Source: Sphingomonas faeni (GTDB taxonomy: Bacteria; Pseudomonadota; Alphaproteobacteria; Sphingomonadales; Sphingomonadaceae). From it: DNA of 64,000 nucleotides. Of this stretch, positions 1-8,504 are shown one piece after another. Position 1 is the first letter of the stretch. Each line of letters starts with the position of its first letter. The notes under the pieces were generated by a model, which worked only from the letters and a program-made list of their open reading frames with translations, searched no databases and had not been told where the DNA came from. The DNA lies in contig NZ_JAUSZF010000004.1 of NCBI RefSeq assembly GCF_030817315.1, forward strand, positions 248,001-312,000, in the 5' to 3' direction. Made by a program: the position numbers and the translations under genes.

Positions 1-928
1 CAAGAGACCCGAGGCGGTCGTCGTCGAGAAGCCCGAACCCATTGCCAAGCTCGAGGCGCCCGCGCCCTCCGTCGTCCGAGTGACGAACCGGGAACGGGTG
101 ATCTTTCCGGAGTCCGCAATCACAAAAGGCCAGCTCGCCGACTATTACCAGGCTCTGTCCGGCATCATGCTGCCCTGGTGCGGGAGTCGGCCGATAAGCC
201 TGGTCCGGTGTCCGCAGGGCAGGGGGAAGAAGTGCTTCTTCCAGAAGCACGACGCCGGCAGCTTCGGTGATCACGTCCACCACGTCGGTATTGCTGAAAA
301 GGACGGACACGACGAACCCTATTTGTTCGTGGACGATGCTGAGGGTCTCGTCACCTGCGTCCAGATGGGTACGATCGAGTTTCACGGCTGGGGTGCGCGG
401 ATCGAAGACGTCGAAAAGGCCGACCGGCTGGTGTTCGATCTCGATCCCGATGAAGGCCTCGATTTCAAAGACGTCATCTCCGCCGCGCTCCACGTCCGCG
501 ACGTACTGGCCCAGATGGGTCTTGAGACCTTTCCGATGATGACGGGCGGAAAGGGCATTCACGTCATCGCGCCGCTAACACCGCAAGCCGAGTGGCCGGC
601 CGTGAAGGATTTCGCACACCGTTTGGCAATCGTCCTAGCCCAGTCCGAACCCGATCGATTTACCGCAGCCCTTGCAAAGGCCAAGCGAACCGGCCGCATC
701 TTCATCGACTATCTTCGCAATCAGCGCGGCGCGACGGCTGTCATGCCGTATAGTGCTCGCGCTCGCGAAGGCGCGCCCGTTGCCGTACCCATCACATGGA
801 AGGAGCTGGGGAAACTCGACCGCGCGTCGGGCTGGCACATCGGCGATGCCAATGTGCTGCTGAAACGCGCGGCGTCCAAGGATCTGCTGGGTTGGGGACG
901 CGCTAACCAGACGCTGCCGGACCTATGA
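1..928 (+). CDS. ligD: LigD-type DNA polymerase/ligase, C-terminal part (5'-truncated by window)
   Basis: The reading frame is open from the window's first codons, so this is the C-terminal end of a longer protein. The visible part is the primase-polymerase domain of bacterial LigD, which fills and extends ends during Ku-dependent non-homologous end joining. The motif FDLDPDEG (about 140 residues into the complete part) carries the metal-binding aspartates, and TGGKGIHV and FIDYLRNQRG are further conserved polymerase motifs. A Pro/Glu-rich linker (KPEPIAKLEAPAPSV) precedes the domain, as expected between the ligase or phosphoesterase part and the polymerase part. An exonuclease III gene follows 25 bp downstream. 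No ku gene lies in the window. Identity is strong; which upstream domains exist cannot be seen. Confidence 0.9.
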   Translation, partial: KRPEAVVVEKPEPIAKLEAPAPSVVRVTNRERVIFPESAITKGQLADYYQALSGIMLPWCGSRPISLVRCPQGRGKKCFFQKHDAGSFGDHVHHVGIAEKDGHDEPYLFVDDAEGLVTCVQMGTIEFHGWGARIEDVEKADRLVFDLDPDEGLDFKDVISAALHVRDVLAQMGLETFPMMTGGKGIHVIAPLTPQAEWPAVKDFAHRLAIVLAQSEPDRFTAALAKAKRTGRIFIDYLRNQRGATAVMPYSARAREGAPVAVPITWKELGKLDRASGWHIGDANVLLKRAASKDLLGWGRANQTLPDL

Positions 929-953
929 TCGCCTCTGTTCGCTTGGTGCCCCG

Positions 954-1751
954 ATGAAGATCGCAACCTACAACGTGAATGGTATCAACGGTCGCCTGCC
1001 GGTGCTACTGCGCTGGCTGGAAGAAGCACAACCGGACGTCGTCTGCTTACAGGAACTGAAAGCACCGGACGAGAAGTTCCCTTTGAACGCGATCGAGGCG
1101 GCCGGTTATGGTGCGATCTGGCAGGGCCAGAAGAGCTGGAACGGCGTCGCCATCCTCGCTCGCGGTGCAGAGCCCGTCGAGACCCGGCGGGGTTTACCGG
1201 GTGACCCGGACGATTTGCAAAGCCGCTATCTCGAAGCGGCCGTAAGCGGCATCCTGATAGCCGGGTTCTATCTGCCAAATGGCAATCCAAGGCCGGGTCC
1301 GAAGTTCGATTACAAGCTGGCTTGGATGGAGCGCTTGATCGCCCATGCGGCCACGCTGTTCTGCACCGACGCGCCGGTCGTGCTGGCCGGCGACTACAAC
1401 GTGATGCCGACCGAGATGGACGTCTACAAGCCGGAGCGGTGGATCAAAGACGCGCTGTTTGCACCAGAAGTCCGAGCCGCGTTCTTTCGTTTGATCGATC
1501 AAGGTTGGCTGGATGCGCTACGGGCAAAGCACCCGAACGAAACGATCTACACGTTCTGGGATTACTTTCGGAACGCGTATGGCCGTAACGCCGGGCTAAG
1601 GCTCGATCATCTTCTCCTGAACGCTCCTGCGGCTGCTCGGTTGGCGAATGCTCAAGTCGATCATCACGTCGGGGGATGGGAGAAGACCAGCGATCATGCC
1701 CCTGTCTGGATCAAACTGAAGGCCGCCCGACGGAAGCGTTCCACGACCTGA
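954..1751 (+). CDS. xthA: Exodeoxyribonuclease III (AP endonuclease)
   Basis: This is a 265-residue protein of the EEP nuclease superfamily, the usual length for ExoIII. It starts MKIATYNVNGI, has the catalytic Glu in CLQELKAPD (residue about 34), the GDYNVMPTEMD Asp/Asn motif in the middle, and ends with the active-site SDHAPVW. The enzyme cuts at abasic sites and removes 3' blocks in base-excision repair. It sits directly downstream of ligD on the same strand, so the two probably form a small DNA-repair operon that could also trim ends for NHEJ. Confidence 0.93.
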   Translation: MKIATYNVNGINGRLPVLLRWLEEAQPDVVCLQELKAPDEKFPLNAIEAAGYGAIWQGQKSWNGVAILARGAEPVETRRGLPGDPDDLQSRYLEAAVSGILIAGFYLPNGNPRPGPKFDYKLAWMERLIAHAATLFCTDAPVVLAGDYNVMPTEMDVYKPERWIKDALFAPEVRAAFFRLIDQGWLDALRAKHPNETIYTFWDYFRNAYGRNAGLRLDHLLLNAPAAARLANAQVDHHVGGWEKTSDHAPVWIKLKAARRKRSTT

Positions 1752-1918
1752 TCGTCATACCGACGTGATATGCCAACACTTGGTAGGGCATCCAGCGATG
1801 CCGAAACCGGCACGCGCAGGTCCTCCTCCCGCGTGATCTCAAGCGTCGCGCCCAGACTGTCGTGGGTGCCGGAACGTCTGCTCATTCAGACGCTGACGCG
1901 ACCGCACCTTGCCTGTGT

Positions 1919-2119
1919 TCAGGCCTTGCCGCGTTCGCCGTTTACCTTGCCTGCAGCAGCGTCGAGCTTCTCGCGGTCGTTCCCGACCTCGGCAATCAGG
2001 TCACGCGCCTGCTGCGCACTCAATCCGTGCTTCTGGGCGAAGTACTCGACCTCGTAAGGTTCGCTACCGGAAACACGGCTGCGATCACGGCCGTCGGTCT
2101 TGCTCTTGTCGTCTGCCAC
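1919..2119 (-). CDS. DUF3606 family small protein
   Basis: This is a 66-residue hydrophilic protein. The centre, YFAQKHGLSAQQARDLIAEV, is the DUF3606 signature, a short domain common in alphaproteobacteria with no proven function. The N-terminus is charged (MADDKSKTDGRDRSR) and the tail is Lys/Gly-rich. It stands alone, convergent with xthA. Family assignment is from motif recognition; its role is unknown, though relatives are often found near stress genes. Confidence 0.75.
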   Translation of the reverse strand: MADDKSKTDGRDRSRVSGSEPYEVEYFAQKHGLSAQQARDLIAEVGNDREKLDAAAGKVNGERGKA

Positions 2120-2360
2120 TGCGTGTCTCCAATATGTTCTGATCTGAAAACGCTTGGCCCGCCGAGCGTTTCCTGCGGACGACGCATAATTTCACCGCCT
2201 GAGTCGGCTTCGGCATTCAGGCTGGGTCGCTCATCAGTGCTGCTGAGTGACAGCTATCGAAGCGCCGATACCGAAATGTACGGTGCAGCAGATAGCTTAG
2301 TCAGATGATGCGCTCTCGTTATCAAGGCGGCGCGATCGACGATGATGCGACGGTTCGGGA

Positions 2361-2699
2361 TCATCCGCGCGGGATCGCGACGAGCACGATCGCCAACGAA
2401 ATCACGAAGATTGAGAGCCAAATTGCGATCTGGCCAAAGATGTGCAGCACCAAGCCCATCCAGGAGTAGCGTCAACGAAGGAGGACTACGCTCCCGACGG
2501 CGACAAAGAACGCGATCGTCGTAGGCATGGTGAGCGACGGAGAGCGGGAGAGGGAGGCTTCCGCAAGCGGTGCCAAACCAATCGCCATAACGAGCAGCCA
2601 AGAAAACCCAAATATGAGGGTGCCAAGACATATTACCCAGCGCCGGCGGACGGTGCTGAACAGACTGAAAAGCCTTATGTTCGCGCGTTGCCATGATGT
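2361..2699 (-). pseudogene. Membrane-protein reading frame with an in-frame TGA
   Basis: This minus-strand frame is open for about 113 codons except for one TGA at 2472-2474. Before the stop it reads a hydrophobic stretch (VICLGTLIFGFSWLLVMAIG, then TIAFFVAVGSVVLL). Straight after the stop the same frame continues with WMGLVLHIFGQIAIWLSIFV and ends in ISLAIVLVAIPRG. Three membrane-helix-like segments in one frame suggest a small integral membrane protein with a nonsense mutation. There is no clear ATG at the upstream end, so the 5' end is also uncertain. Alternatively a 32-residue peptide starting at the Met after the stop could be made alone. Confidence 0.35.
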
Positions 2700-2733
2700 T
2701 CATCTCACCGTATCATGAATGGCGAGGTGAGCC

Positions 2734-2937
2734 ATGATTGATCCAGGACAGCCGATAATGTTCGACAGTGACTTGCCCCCCGGGCGAGGCGCCGGATTCT
2801 GGCAGATGGATCCTGGCCGTTCAGATGATAGCCTGTCGTCGAACGGCGGGGCGACGTCGAAGGTAGCTAGGTTCTTCATATTCGTCCTCGTTTTCGGTGG
2901 CATGGGGCTTGGTTTCGCCGACATGCTGCTCCGTTAA
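2734..2937 (+). CDS. Small single-pass membrane protein, unknown
   Basis: This is a 67-residue ORF preceded by a good ribosome-binding site (gaggtgag, 5 bp before the ATG). The first 42 residues are Gly/Asp/Ser-rich and soluble. The last 22 (RFFIFVLVFGGMGLGFADML) form one membrane helix. It ends 2 bp from the end of the convergent traG gene. I recognise no family. Confidence 0.5.
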   Translation: MIDPGQPIMFDSDLPPGRGAGFWQMDPGRSDDSLSSNGGATSKVARFFIFVLVFGGMGLGFADMLLR

Positions 2938-2939
2938 CT

Positions 2940-5711
2940 TCAACGATCAGGACCAGCTGGGCCTTGACTGAGCGCAAGACGACCATCGTTGTCCCGACGG
3001 TGCTTTTCGCCAAGTAGCTCTACAGCGCCGGTTGTAACAATTCCGTCCTCCCGATCTATCGATGGTTTGCCGCTTGCGACCGGATGGGGAGAGCTAAGGC
3101 CGCTGCCACCCGAATAACGCCCCACGATGCTCGCCTCGGAGGCCACACCTGGCAACTCCATGCCTTCGAGAGCAGGGTTGCGTAGCGCGCTCTGGATGTC
3201 ACGCTCGATCCCTTCCGAGCGTTGGTTGGACCACTTGCCGATCGCGGCGTTCCGCATGCCCTCTTGCGTCGAGCTGAGGTTCGTCTCCCAAAGGCCGGGT
3301 AGGACGCCGTTGGGACTGTTGGCGACTTCTTTGTCGTAATAGCGAGCGAGGTCCTGGCGAAGATCTTCCGAAAGGTTGAAACCGTGACTTTCGGCGAAGC
3401 TCGCATGCTGCTCCAAGGACTGGGACAGTTCGCGATAGTGACGGGCTTGCTCGTTGTAAGACTCGATGCGGCTAAGGGACTCCTCGATGGCTTTCGTTCG
3501 CGACTCACTCTGCTGTGAACGGGAGAACTGACCGGACTGACTGAAGGTCCCATCATTGGTGCTCACGGTCGCGCCAGTGGCATGGTCACGATTGATACCG
3601 TCAGTAACGGAGAGTGACTTGTCACGATTAGCAGAGGCGGTGTCCGTATCGCCTGTCGTGTTAGCGCGCGTATAAGTTTGATTGTACCCAGCGTAGGCCT
3701 CACCTTTAAGCCCTAGCATACCAGCGGCAGCGCCAATGATGCCTCCACCCTTTCCACCCTCACCCGCGCCAATGCTACCGCGAACACCTCCGATGGCCTG
3801 ATCCGACCAATTGGTGCTCTTGCCGGCTTCGGATTGGTGGCGAGTGCCATTGCCAACGCTCTGGCTATTTTGCACGCCGTCGGTGCCAGTGATCGTGTTG
3901 CGATCACTAAGCTCGGTGTTGCTGCCGCTACGAACACCGGAACTGGAGTCGAAGCCCGAGGAATTATCGCTCGACCAGGAATGGCCGTTCCGAAGGGCAT
4001 TTAGGTGCGAGACCTCGCGACGACTAGCCTGCTCGAACCCGTCCGCAACACGAGCGGCCATCGTCGCCTGACGGCTTTCCGTAGCGACTGACCCCTGCGT
4101 CATCGAAGCAGAGAACGGAATATTCGAGATTGCCTTCGACGTGTCGTAGACGTTCTGGCCGTCGCCAAAACCGTTCGTCGTCGCGCCGTTGTCGTGCCGG
4201 AAGCTGGATGCAAATGCACCGGTCGAGAATGCAGGCGCGTCCGACCACTGGTTGCTCTGACGCATGTTGGACGTCGAGTTCGAGAAGCTGGCATTGCCAT
4301 AGGAGTAATTGCCTGTGGTCTGCTCAGCGGCTGCAGCCTCCGCAGCGTTCTGCGCCGGCGATAGAACCGATGTCGCCTGGCCCGAGATGCTCATAGCACC
4401 CTTGGCTAAGCCAGCTGCAAGGAACGGCACTGACATCAACATGAAGCCCGCGATCGTCGCAGTTTCAGCGTTAACCGCACCAATACCGGCATAGGTTCCC
4501 AACGACATGCCGCCATCCGCTACGCCCTGAGCCGCGGCAGTCGCACGCGTCATACAGATCATGTGGAGGATGACATAAAGCGGCCCCCAGGCGGCAAGAT
4601 AGAAGAACCCGGTCAGGTAGCCCTTGAGCGCACCGACCCCGGTCTGAGGCATCAGGAATAGCGGGAAGATTACCGGAAACATCGCATAGAAGACGACGGT
4701 CAGCACGATGTTCAGGATAGGCACCCAGCTCATCGCCTGCTGCGCGATCGAGTTGTACGTGTTGCGCGCCTGAATATCGGCCCGCGTCGTCGCGAACGTG
4801 TCGATCGACGCCGCGCCAGGACCACCCGCCATGCCGTCACGGGCCTGCATGAAGGCATTGATGGCGGTGTGTTGTCGAACGATGTTCTCGTAGCCGGCGC
4901 TGGATGCGGTAAAAGCCTGATTGACGATCGGAACATCGGCCCGGAGCTTCGCGGAGGCCACGGCGGTCGAGAGCTTTGGATAGGTTTCCTTAGCCCAGAG
5001 CGAGGTCTGGGCGTCGATCATGCTGTGCCAAAGGCCATCGAGCATACCATAGGCCTGCGGGCAGCTGACGATGCTGCTGGACGTTGTCGCGCCGGAGCGT
5101 TCCACCCAAGGTTGAGACCGCGCAGCAGAGCCGGGTCCCATCGTTGCCCAAAGGTCTTTCGCGGAGGCAAGGTCGGTCATCGACTTCTGGCCGAGCATGA
5201 CGTCGCCGAATACGCAGTTTTTGAAATGCGAAGACAGGTTGGTCGCGAACTCGGCGTCGCGGATTTGGAAATTGCGCGTCGCATCGAGCAGACGCGCACC
5301 ATAGACCATGCCGTTGGATGAATAGCTAAGCTGGCTCGGCATCGTGAAAACCGTTTCGGCCGTCCGGGTCAGCCAGTCACCGACCTGACTGGTGAAGCTG
5401 GCGATTACCCCCAAACCGAGGGGTACGTTGTCGACAACGGCGGGAGCCAGTGATGGATTGATCCGGTCAGTCACCTTAACCGTGACGGTCGGGACCATGA
5501 GGCACATGTAGATGAGCGACGAGCCGAGGAACCAGTTGAGCCAGACGCGCACGTTCATGGTGAAAGCGACTGCAACGAGCGAGTAGATCAGGCCAAGGAC
5601 CATCACCACCTGGAGGAGGGAGCGGTAGCCGCCCCCGCCCGTCCAAGCCGCTACCGCGTTGAACGTGTTGACGATGTATTCGCCACCGCCAATCGTGAAG
5701 ACCTCAACCAT
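2940..5711 (-). CDS. traG: Conjugal transfer protein TraG (mating-pair stabilisation/entry exclusion type)
   Basis: This 923-residue protein is the last gene of the transfer operon. The N-terminal half has several membrane segments (for example around residues 35-75, 335-400 and 415-440) and matches the TraG_N domain of F-type systems. The C-terminal half, from about residue 450, is a long Ser/Asn/Gly-rich periplasmic region (SYGNASFSNSTSNMRQSNQW, NSQSVGNGTRHQSEAGKS) ending in a helical Glu/Arg-rich part. F TraG stabilises mating pairs and contacts the exclusion protein in recipients. It follows traH by 15 bp. Length is similar to F TraG (about 938 residues). Confidence 0.9.
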   Translation of the reverse strand: MVEVFTIGGGEYIVNTFNAVAAWTGGGGYRSLLQVVMVLGLIYSLVAVAFTMNVRVWLNWFLGSSLIYMCLMVPTVTVKVTDRINPSLAPAVVDNVPLGLGVIASFTSQVGDWLTRTAETVFTMPSQLSYSSNGMVYGARLLDATRNFQIRDAEFATNLSSHFKNCVFGDVMLGQKSMTDLASAKDLWATMGPGSAARSQPWVERSGATTSSSIVSCPQAYGMLDGLWHSMIDAQTSLWAKETYPKLSTAVASAKLRADVPIVNQAFTASSAGYENIVRQHTAINAFMQARDGMAGGPGAASIDTFATTRADIQARNTYNSIAQQAMSWVPILNIVLTVVFYAMFPVIFPLFLMPQTGVGALKGYLTGFFYLAAWGPLYVILHMICMTRATAAAQGVADGGMSLGTYAGIGAVNAETATIAGFMLMSVPFLAAGLAKGAMSISGQATSVLSPAQNAAEAAAAEQTTGNYSYGNASFSNSTSNMRQSNQWSDAPAFSTGAFASSFRHDNGATTNGFGDGQNVYDTSKAISNIPFSASMTQGSVATESRQATMAARVADGFEQASRREVSHLNALRNGHSWSSDNSSGFDSSSGVRSGSNTELSDRNTITGTDGVQNSQSVGNGTRHQSEAGKSTNWSDQAIGGVRGSIGAGEGGKGGGIIGAAAGMLGLKGEAYAGYNQTYTRANTTGDTDTASANRDKSLSVTDGINRDHATGATVSTNDGTFSQSGQFSRSQQSESRTKAIEESLSRIESYNEQARHYRELSQSLEQHASFAESHGFNLSEDLRQDLARYYDKEVANSPNGVLPGLWETNLSSTQEGMRNAAIGKWSNQRSEGIERDIQSALRNPALEGMELPGVASEASIVGRYSGGSGLSSPHPVASGKPSIDREDGIVTTGAVELLGEKHRRDNDGRLALSQGPAGPDR

Positions 5712-5726
5712 GCTCCGTCACCCGCC

Positions 5727-7190
5727 CTAGTTGAGGCCTTGGGCACTCAGGCCCCGCGAGAAATTCAGCGATGCCGACATCGCCGGCGACATGCTGTTCT
5801 GAAGGGTAGATTCGAGCATCACCGACTTATTGATGAGCGCGATAGTCTGGTTCAGCGTGTCCTTCAGCTTGACGTCACGCTGAGCGTAGCGCGTGCGCGC
5901 CTCCGCCAGTTGATCGCGCCACATTTTGCCCATTTCGGCATCGGCCGGCTGGACCTGAACGGTAGACTGGCTGATCCGGTCGAGCATGTTCTCGATCATC
6001 GACGAGAGGAGGTTCACAGCGACGATTTCAGCCAGCGCGCTGGTTTCGCCATCGGCGAAGTTCTGGTGCGCCATCGCCTGTACCGCGAGCATCTTATACA
6101 GCGGCAATGTCGTCATATTGAGGAGCTGCTGTTCGGGCGCATCGAGCGCCGCATCGGTGCGGATCTTGGAATTGATAGAGTCGATCATTCCCTTGATCTT
6201 CGAGCGCAGGCCCGGCCCCGCCTGCAGCGTCTGCTCGGTCATGTTGAGGCATGCTTGTGCCTCGTCGCAGTGCAGGATCTTCACCGGCGTGCCTGACGCG
6301 GTGCCGTCGAGAAGAGCGGTTACGACCGCATCCTCGGCCGGACCCACGAAGCCGACGATCGCTCCGGCCGGGGCCTTCGGATTGATGACGATCGTACCGA
6401 CGAGCGTCATGAGATATTCCGAGAATTGCTGATCGGTGCTCCCGAACTTGTTCGACTTTTTGATAGCATCCCAGGTGTAATTCCGTGGGTTACCGGGGAT
6501 CTTGTCGGCCAACGTCGGATCGGTGTTACCGTCGAGAGTGGCGTCCTGTTCACCGCCCGCGCCGCAGCCCTGCCGTGACCGCGCCCAGTCGGAAAACTTG
6601 CCCTGTGAATTGCCGACGGCTGCGCAGACCGTCGAGCGTGCGCCGGCCATCTTCGGCCAGACCGATCCGACCAACCCTTGCGCCGCTTCGCAGGACGATA
6701 TGTTCATTTGGTTCGTCTGCTGCGCCTTGTTGGCCATGCTATCCATGACCTTGCCGATCTCAGGCGAGACGCTGTCGATCGCCAGCTGGAAAGCAAAACC
6801 CAACGCGTTGTTGGCAGTCGCCTTCAGCATGGCGACCATCTCAGCGCCGTTGATGAAGCTGAAGGAGCCGGTGAACAGGTCGATCCCACCGCAGCCGGCC
6901 GAGACCTTGGGCATCTGCAAGTTGAACGGCTGAACGCTCTTTTGCGGGAAACGCGTCCAGACGTTGCCCATCGAATAATAGCCAGCGGTCTGCCCCTGAT
7001 AGGCGCTCGGCCCGGTCACGTTCGCGGCACCGCCCGCGTCCTGGAAGAAGCTGTTCATCTGCCCCGCGACGTCGGCGCGGGCCATGCCAACGGGAATCAT
7101 GCTCGCGGCACCAAGGCTCATAGCGACTGCAGCCGTCCGGCGAAGGAGGGCGCGGAAGGGGGAGGGACGAGGAGAAGGGGCGTGCGCCAT
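5727..7190 (-). CDS. traH: Conjugal transfer pilus assembly protein TraH
   Basis: This 487-residue secreted protein has a signal-like N-terminus (RTAAVAMSLGAASMIPVGMA, about residues 18-37) and the family's N-terminal region DVAGQMNSFFQDAGGAANVT. The conserved CGGIDLFTGSFSFINGAEM block follows at about residue 100. TraH is a periplasmic/outer-membrane-associated factor for F-pilus extension and works with TraF, TraW, TraU and TrbC. Its start codon overlaps or abuts the traF stop at 7190, consistent with translational coupling. Confidence 0.92.
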   Translation of the reverse strand: MAHAPSPRPSPFRALLRRTAAVAMSLGAASMIPVGMARADVAGQMNSFFQDAGGAANVTGPSAYQGQTAGYYSMGNVWTRFPQKSVQPFNLQMPKVSAGCGGIDLFTGSFSFINGAEMVAMLKATANNALGFAFQLAIDSVSPEIGKVMDSMANKAQQTNQMNISSCEAAQGLVGSVWPKMAGARSTVCAAVGNSQGKFSDWARSRQGCGAGGEQDATLDGNTDPTLADKIPGNPRNYTWDAIKKSNKFGSTDQQFSEYLMTLVGTIVINPKAPAGAIVGFVGPAEDAVVTALLDGTASGTPVKILHCDEAQACLNMTEQTLQAGPGLRSKIKGMIDSINSKIRTDAALDAPEQQLLNMTTLPLYKMLAVQAMAHQNFADGETSALAEIVAVNLLSSMIENMLDRISQSTVQVQPADAEMGKMWRDQLAEARTRYAQRDVKLKDTLNQTIALINKSVMLESTLQNSMSPAMSASLNFSRGLSAQGLN

Positions 7191-8122
7191 CAGAAGTCAC
7201 TCCCGACCTTGGCATTGGTGAGCATGAAAATGCGTTCCATGACTTCGTCAGCCGACATCACGCCAAAGCCGATCGGCACGGTTTTGCGCGTGACGGTATC
7301 GAACAGCACCAGCGCCGGCGTTGCGAGCGGCACGCCCATGCGCTGACGCTGGCCGCTGTCGACGACATAGTTGGGGAACTGGCGGCTCGGACCGCCATCC
7401 GTCGACACGGCCATGACGGTGATGCGGTGGCTGTCGGCAACCGAGCGCAGGATTGGCGAGAAGACCTCACAGGCAGCACAGGACTGCGCGAAGAAGTAGA
7501 ACATGCCGTAGCGCTGGCCGAGGCGCGAAAGCACCTGGTCGCGGGTGGCGGCACGGTTGTCCGTCCATGCTCGCTTGCCGATCGTCGAGACCGGCCGCTG
7601 CAGCGTGTAGTCGATATCCGGGTTCTGCCAGAGCGCTCGCTGCCAGGTATCGGAGAACGTCGACGCGCGATCGAGCTGCTCGCGCTGGTAGCGGACATAG
7701 GCGATAACATTCGCCTCGGTCGGCTCGAGGATCGCCCGCGCCTTCAGTTCGTCCAGTTGCTTGGTGATTGCCTTCAGCTGCGCCGTCGACGACTGCTGCG
7801 GCTGCGTGGACGCCTGCGGGGCGGTCGGTTTGGCCTTGGGCCGCTCGCAGTAGAACCACTGGCCGAGTTTCCGCTCGCCACAATAGAAGTCGCCGCTCTG
7901 CTGCTGCTCCGGGGCGTCAGACGTCCGATCAAATTCGGGCTGGACCACGGCATTAGTGGCCTGCGCATCGTCATCATCGATCGCCTCAGCCATCGACGCG
8001 CTCTGCAGATCTACGGCCTGCGCGAACGCGGGCGTGGCAACAGACGCCATCGCTGCAAGCAGCATCAGGATGGCGGCGGTCAACCGCCCGGCACGTTTAG
8101 TCTTGATCGTCGTCATCATCAT
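7190..8122 (-). CDS. traF: Conjugal transfer pilus assembly protein TraF (thioredoxin-like)
   Basis: This is a periplasmic thioredoxin-fold protein of about 310 residues. I place the start at the ATG at 8122, which has GGGGAG just upstream; a TTG at 8140 in the same frame has no such site. A signal peptide (TAAILMLLAAMASVATPAFA) leads into the mature protein. The motif SCAACEVF at about residue 200 is a CxxC pair, so this TraF may be redox active, unlike F TraF, which lacks the pair. The C-terminal half has the cis-Pro region VPLATPALVLF. The 5' end overlaps the preceding small gene. Confidence 0.9.
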   Translation of the reverse strand: MMMTTIKTKRAGRLTAAILMLLAAMASVATPAFAQAVDLQSASMAEAIDDDDAQATNAVVQPEFDRTSDAPEQQQSGDFYCGERKLGQWFYCERPKAKPTAPQASTQPQQSSTAQLKAITKQLDELKARAILEPTEANVIAYVRYQREQLDRASTFSDTWQRALWQNPDIDYTLQRPVSTIGKRAWTDNRAATRDQVLSRLGQRYGMFYFFAQSCAACEVFSPILRSVADSHRITVMAVSTDGGPSRQFPNYVVDSGQRQRMGVPLATPALVLFDTVTRKTVPIGFGVMSADEVMERIFMLTNAKVGSDF

Positions 8123-8504
8123 GCTCCCCGTCGAGCTCAATCATTGCGAGTTTGAGAACTGACATCATCGCGGCGACGTCGAGCATCCTGGTGCCCTGAT
8201 CGAGCATCCGGACGATGCCGCGAAGGTGGCTGCGGCCGTGCTTTCGGCCCTTAATGGTCGCACGCATTCCGGTTTCCCGGCGAACCAGCCAGCCCTTGTC
8301 CGCCATGCGCGGAAAGGCCTGCTCGACCTCGTGCGGATCGACATCGCACTGAAACCAGTGCGAGATGGTCTGCGCGACTTCGCCAGCCGATGTGCCCCGG
8401 GCGGAGCGATGGATGCGAAGGAAAATGGCAAGATCGAGCACCGACATGTCGATCGAACATGGCCCCCCCGGACCGCCAACATCATTTGCCCCCGTGAAGG
8501 TCAT
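8097..8504 (-). CDS. Uncharacterised winged-helix-like protein inside the tra operon
   Basis: This 135-residue protein lies between traN and traF and overlaps both (23 bp with traN; about 26 bp with traF). A CAGGGG ribosome-binding site stands before the ATG at 8504. Residues 22-90 (LAIFLRIHRS, TSAGEVAQTI, EVEQAFPRMADKGWL) read like a small winged-helix DNA- or protein-binding fold. The C-terminus is an acidic tail, DGEHDDDDDQD. It is not one of the standard F-type components. It could be a local regulator or a structural adaptor; no function can be assigned. Confidence 0.7.
   Translation of the reverse strand: MTFTGANDVGGPGGPCSIDMSVLDLAIFLRIHRSARGTSAGEVAQTISHWFQCDVDPHEVEQAFPRMADKGWLVRRETGMRATIKGRKHGRSHLRGIVRMLDQGTRMLDVAAMMSVLKLAMIELDGEHDDDDDQD

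Noticed and set aside
2254..2703. 149-residue minus-strand ORF
   Set aside because: Its translation has no family pattern; the hydrophobic frame shifted by one base over the same region is far more protein-like.
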